From: Anodontia alba
Lineage: Eukaryota; Mollusca; Bivalvia; Lucinida; Lucinidae
Direction: 5' to 3'
Length of the DNA stretch: 64,000 bases
NCBI GenBank assembly: GCA_964016985.1
Contig: OZ024833.1
Span: 59,285,463-59,349,462 of the forward strand
A program made the position numbers and the translations under genes. Of the stretch, positions 60,826-64,000 are shown piece by piece; the first letter of the stretch is position 1, and each line of letters begins with the position of its first letter. The notes below the pieces were generated by a model. It was not told the origin of the DNA. It made no database searches and was given only the letters and a program-made list of their open reading frames with translations.

Positions 60826-61448
60826 CTGTCTCTGTCCAGGAACTTTTTGATCATCCCGTGTTTATGCACTGTCACAGTTGTGACAGCACAGGTTATGAAA
60901 GAATCAATGAAGGTTGAGATATAACTTTAATAATAGGTGTTTAGAATAATTATCACACCCATTCTTCAGCTGATAGATCGCTAACACATCCATACATCTA
61001 TGGTCTTTGAATCAGCAAATATTTACATAGAAATAGGATTGGCCAGAGATACAGAGCATGTGGTTTTGAAAATAAAAGTTATATATGTGTCTATGTTTTT
61101 ATTACTCCATGGAAACATGTTTGTGAATTTTATTAGAATGATCTCATATTCATGTTTTTTTATTCCATGGAAATGTGTTTGGGAGTTAATTTCATTAGTG
61201 TTCTCATGGAGTTGATTCTAATGAGATCTCAGAACTTGCTTGTGTAGAGGAATTTGGAAATATAAAAGACAGAATATTAAAATTATCGAAAGCTCTGATC
61301 TTAAGAGATTCTTTGTATTGCATTGTTATGCCAAAGAAACTGATTCATGATAAAAAAAGTAATAATGAAAAACAGAAATGGAAAGCTTGGATAAATGGAT
61401 TAATGATGTGGAATTTCCATATTGTTGTGAGAGTATCTGTGCATTTGC
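60826..61448. other. Unassigned DNA
   Basis: Contains a two-copy motif TTTATT(A/C)C(T/A)CCATGGAAA (61097 and 61159) and a small GTCACAGTTGTGAC palindrome. No gene seen. Confidence 0.5.
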
Positions 61449-61638
61449 TAACCTTAAAGCCATAACAGAAATTGTAGCAGATGACTATTTTTTTGTTAAT
61501 TTTCGAAGAAAGTAAGACTTGGCATTTCATGTGAATCATCTGCTATGAAATTCAAGCCTTATTTCCTCAGAAAAATAAAAGATAAAATGATAAGAAAAAT
61601 GTTGTCTGCTGCAGTTGCGATTAGCACTTTCAGGGTTA
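61449..61638. mobile_element. MITE-E copy
   Basis: CTAACCTTAAAGCCATAAC to GCACTTTCAGGGTTAA. GGCATTTCATGTGAATCATC left arm; the right arm is nearly gone (CTATGAAATTCAAGCC). Confidence 0.78.
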
Positions 61639-62072
61639 AATTAAATTCTGTGTATAAATTAGTGAAATTATTCCATGGTGATTAAATTATATGGAAATGT
61701 AGAGCTTTTGGAATCAGATTAATATCGTGTGTATAATGGGAAAATTCAGGGGCCATTTGAAGAAATGCAATTTTGGTTTTCTTTTGGTCATTCTTATTCA
61801 AGTAAATTAATAACAGAAAACTGGCTGAGTGTTTCTTGACTTGTTTTCCTCGTTCAGGGAATATAGATAATAACAGAAACCTGGTTGTTTGTTGCATGAT
61901 AAAATTTTTCATTTTTATTGGAATATTTACAACTTTGTTTTTTATTTTTTCTTTCAAAGTAAGGTAAACCCCTAAGTAAAACAACTAGCAAATTCACGTA
62001 AATGCACAACTTCGCAAATTATATAAAAATGACTGTCTAATCAGATATAATCAAAAGGCTGAACCATTAAGT
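61639..62072. other. Unassigned DNA
   Basis: AT-rich, with no recognised repeat. The minus-strand frame at 61682-61984 is lysine- and phenylalanine-rich and shows no domain. Confidence 0.5.
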
Positions 62073-62128
62073 CAACCCTTAAAACACCAAGCAAAAATTT
62101 GCAGCAGATAACCTTCTAAAATTTTTGT

Positions 62129-62290
62129 GACATTTACATCTGCATTTCTCTTGGAGGTCATAACTTTGCTATCTTTTATGCTCAGGTCTGTGCTAGAGTT
62201 CCCCCTGGCTCATGCCCTGGGGTGGGACTAGGGGTCAAAAGGGTGGAGCATTTGTGTACTTTGGACAGGTGTCTCATTATTTAATTTTTT
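62129..62290 (+). mobile_element. HINE 3' fragment HN9
   Basis: GACATTTACATCTGCATTTC, TTGGAGGTCATAACTT, GCCCTGGGGTGGGACTAGGG and GTGTACTTTGGACAGGTGTC correspond to 35759-36015 of HN3 with a deletion in the middle. The 5' end is missing. Confidence 0.6.
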
Positions 62291-62320
62291 GTTTTGTTTT
62301 TGTTTTTCACTTGGAGATCT

Positions 62321-62628
62321 CGGCCGGCCTCAGTGGCTCAGTTGGATGCGCCATCTAGCTGGAGACCAGGAGGTCGTAGGTTCAACCCCCGCCGAGGTTG
62401 GCAACATTCTTTCGTGGAGATTGATCATGAAATATATTCTACGGTCATTCTTTCCCTTCTGCTGATTCAAGAAGGGCAGTTGTTAGTTTCTGGCAAAAGA
62501 ATGTGCACAATACTGGTTAACCGCTTAGAGGACTAAGCCTGCCCAGTAAATGTGTGGTTAGATAAACTGACCGCGCTCGACATGACTCCATTGGGTTGAC
62601 TGGGCTGTAAAACCTCAACACAAACAAA
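62321..62628 (+). mobile_element. SINE-1 copy
   Basis: GGCCTCAGTGGCTCAGTTGG (box A), AGGTTCAACCCCCGCC (box B). ACTTGGAGATCT at 62309-62320 and 62629-62640 is a 12-bp target duplication. Confidence 0.93.
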
Positions 62629-62980
62629 ACTTGGAGATCTGGTGTGAGATCTGCCATGCATACAGCAAGCCAGCTACCTGGAAGGGGGCCACTGATGAGG
62701 ATGCTGCCCCTGTACCTGCATGTTAATGAAAAGTCCAATGATGATGATGATTTTCAGAGAAAATATGTCTTGACATTTCATGTGACTCATTTGCCGCCAA
62801 GCAGACAATTCACATGAAATGTCAAGACTTTTTTTTTTCTGAAAAATCAACACTGTCATCTTTTGCCATTGTTATTGGTGCTTTAAGGGTTAATTTGATA
62901 TCTGTCTGTGAAAAAGAGAACACACCTTACAGTGGATTGACATTTATCCAATTCCGCTGTTTACTGAGTCCTGTCTGTCT

Positions 62981-63190
62981 AACTCTTAGCACTCTGGGTG
63001 AAATTTTCAGCAGATGATATGTTGAAATATTTTTTATTATTCCTAGAAAACAGTATTTAACATTTTATGCAATGGAGACAATTTGCATGAAATGTCAAAT
63101 CCTGTTGTTTTTTTTTGTGTGTGTTTGTGTGAAAAATATCACCAATTTGTTGTCTGCTGAATTAGCCCTGAGTGGTAATGGCTAATAGGA
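62981..63190. mobile_element. MITE-D copy
   Basis: CTTAGCACTCTGGGTGAAATT on the left, GAGACAATTTGCATGAAATG right arm, poly(T) and GTGTGTGTTTGTGTG in the right linker, and GCCCTGAGTGGTAATGGC at the end. Left core arm reduced. Confidence 0.7.
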
Positions 63191-63277
63191 AGGGTAAATA
63201 TAGAAAAGAAACTTTCATATGATTTACATAGCTTTGTTGTTCCTGCTGGAAATAAACTTTGAGGGTTCAGAGTTATT

Positions 63278-64000
63278 ATGCTCCCCGAAGAATTTCGGGG
63301 GAGCATATAGTCGCCGCTTCGTCCGTGCGTCCGTGCGTCCGTGTGTCCGTGCGTCCGTGCGTCCGTCCCGCTCTTGTCCACGCAAATTCTCGGAAACTGC
63401 TTGTCGGATTTCAATGAAACTTCATGGGAATATTAAGTATCAAAGGTGGATGCGCATATCACCTGCGTGTTCTGGTTCGATGATTTTTCCAAGAGTTATT
63501 GCCCTTTGATGAGTTCTGCATGAATATATAGGGTACTGTTCGTGTCCACGCGAATTCTCGGAAACTACTAGTCGGATTTCATTGAAACTTCATGGGAATA
63601 TTAAGTATGGAAGGTGGATGTGCATATCACCTGCGTGTTCTGGTTCGATGATTTTTCCAAGAGTTATTGCCCTTTGATGAGTTCTGCATGAATATATAGG
63701 GTACTGTTCGTGTCCACGCAAATTCTTAGCAAATACTGGCAGAAATTCAACGAAATTTTAATGGAATCTTAAGCAGCAATAGGGGATGCGCATATTGTTC
63801 AATCTTTCTGGTTAGATGATTTGTCACAGAGTCATGCTACTTTGTTTAAAGCTGCAGTGTAAGGTCACTGGCTATTTTTAGAAAAGAATTTGTCAACACT
63901 CTAGTGCCTACATTTATTGATGGATTTTGATATAACTTCAAACAAATGTTGGGTATGATAATATCTTGAGCATGTTTGACATTCAGGGTCCTGGCGTCCG
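63278..64000 (+). mobile_element. Helentron-like element HN6, cut by window edge
   Basis: 5' ATGCTCCCCGAAG with GGGGGAGCATATAGTCGCC forms a 5' hairpin, then GTCCGTGCGTCCGTGCGTCC (63321-63370). A 168-bp unit starts GTCCACGC at 63376, 63545 and 63713 (TCGGATTTCA.TGAAACTTC, GCATATCACCTGCGTG, GATTTTTCCAAGAGTTATTG); the third is diverged. The 3' end lies outside. Confidence 0.7.

Larger units (their letters stand above)
62073..62893. mobile_element. MITE-E copy split by HINE and SINE
   Basis: Left part to 62128: TCAACCCTTAAAACACC, TTTGCAGCAGATAACC. Right part from about 62748: TTTTCAGAGAAAATATG, CTTGACATTTCATGTGACTC, tip TTGCCGCCAAGCAG, GTGCTTTAAGGGTTAA. Confidence 0.75.

Overview
The window looks like non-coding, repeat-saturated nuclear DNA of a bivalve mollusc. 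The AT-rich base composition, tRNA-headed SINEs ending in (AAAC)n, mariner copies, Helentron-like elements with GTCCGTCC tracts near the 5' end, and very many palindromic MITEs point that way. A clam is my best guess, and the species is not resolved. I found no convincing host exon, rRNA, authentic tRNA gene, CRISPR or prokaryotic gene. The only recognisable proteins are two decayed mariner transposases (16104-17162 and 47962-49001). By rough tally more than half of the window is identifiable repeat; the rest is unassigned AT-rich sequence, probably intron or intergenic DNA.

Family names used here are local labels. MITE-A: about 205 bp, TTAA-flanked, ends CCCTTGTCCTGCTGAA. MITE-B: about 275 bp, ends CATTACGAAAACACGCCTAT. 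MITE-C: about 190 bp, ends like AGCTCTAGATAAGG. MITE-D and MITE-E: TTAA-flanked, built on a GACATTTCATG hairpin. MITE-F1 to F4: four sets of ends around a CAGTGTAGACCCAGATCAG hairpin. MITE-G, H, N, P, Q, S, T, Y, M and X (pogo-like) are smaller families. SINE-1: about 300 bp with a tRNA-like head. SINE-2, SINE-J and SINE-K are other retroposons. HN1-HN9 are Helentron-like non-autonomous elements (HINEs) and fragments of them.

Layout. 0-3 kb: 93-97 bp tandem array with a SINE insertion. 3-6 kb: a HINE carrying a 140-bp array, which splits a MITE-A. 6-12 kb: unassigned DNA, a 150-180 bp array, MITE-D copies, a G-rich tract and a second HINE. 12-26 kb: dense SINE-1 and MITEs, mariner copy 1, and a 100-125 bp array with palindromic hormone-response-like sites. 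27-30.5 kb: a 41-bp satellite. 30.5-46 kb: MITEs inserted into MITEs. 46-49.4 kb: a 57-bp array broken by mariner copy 2, itself broken by a HINE. 49-64 kb: MITEs, SINE-1, unassigned DNA, and a HINE running off the right edge.

The most interesting pattern is modular. Three core palindromes recur inside MITEs whose outer ends differ, and in two cases the same outer end carries two different cores. A short AT-rich linker (GATATTTTTCTTATTT) often lies between end and core. The 41-bp satellite monomer appears to derive from the end of one of these MITEs. Many insertions are nested, so relative ages can be read directly.
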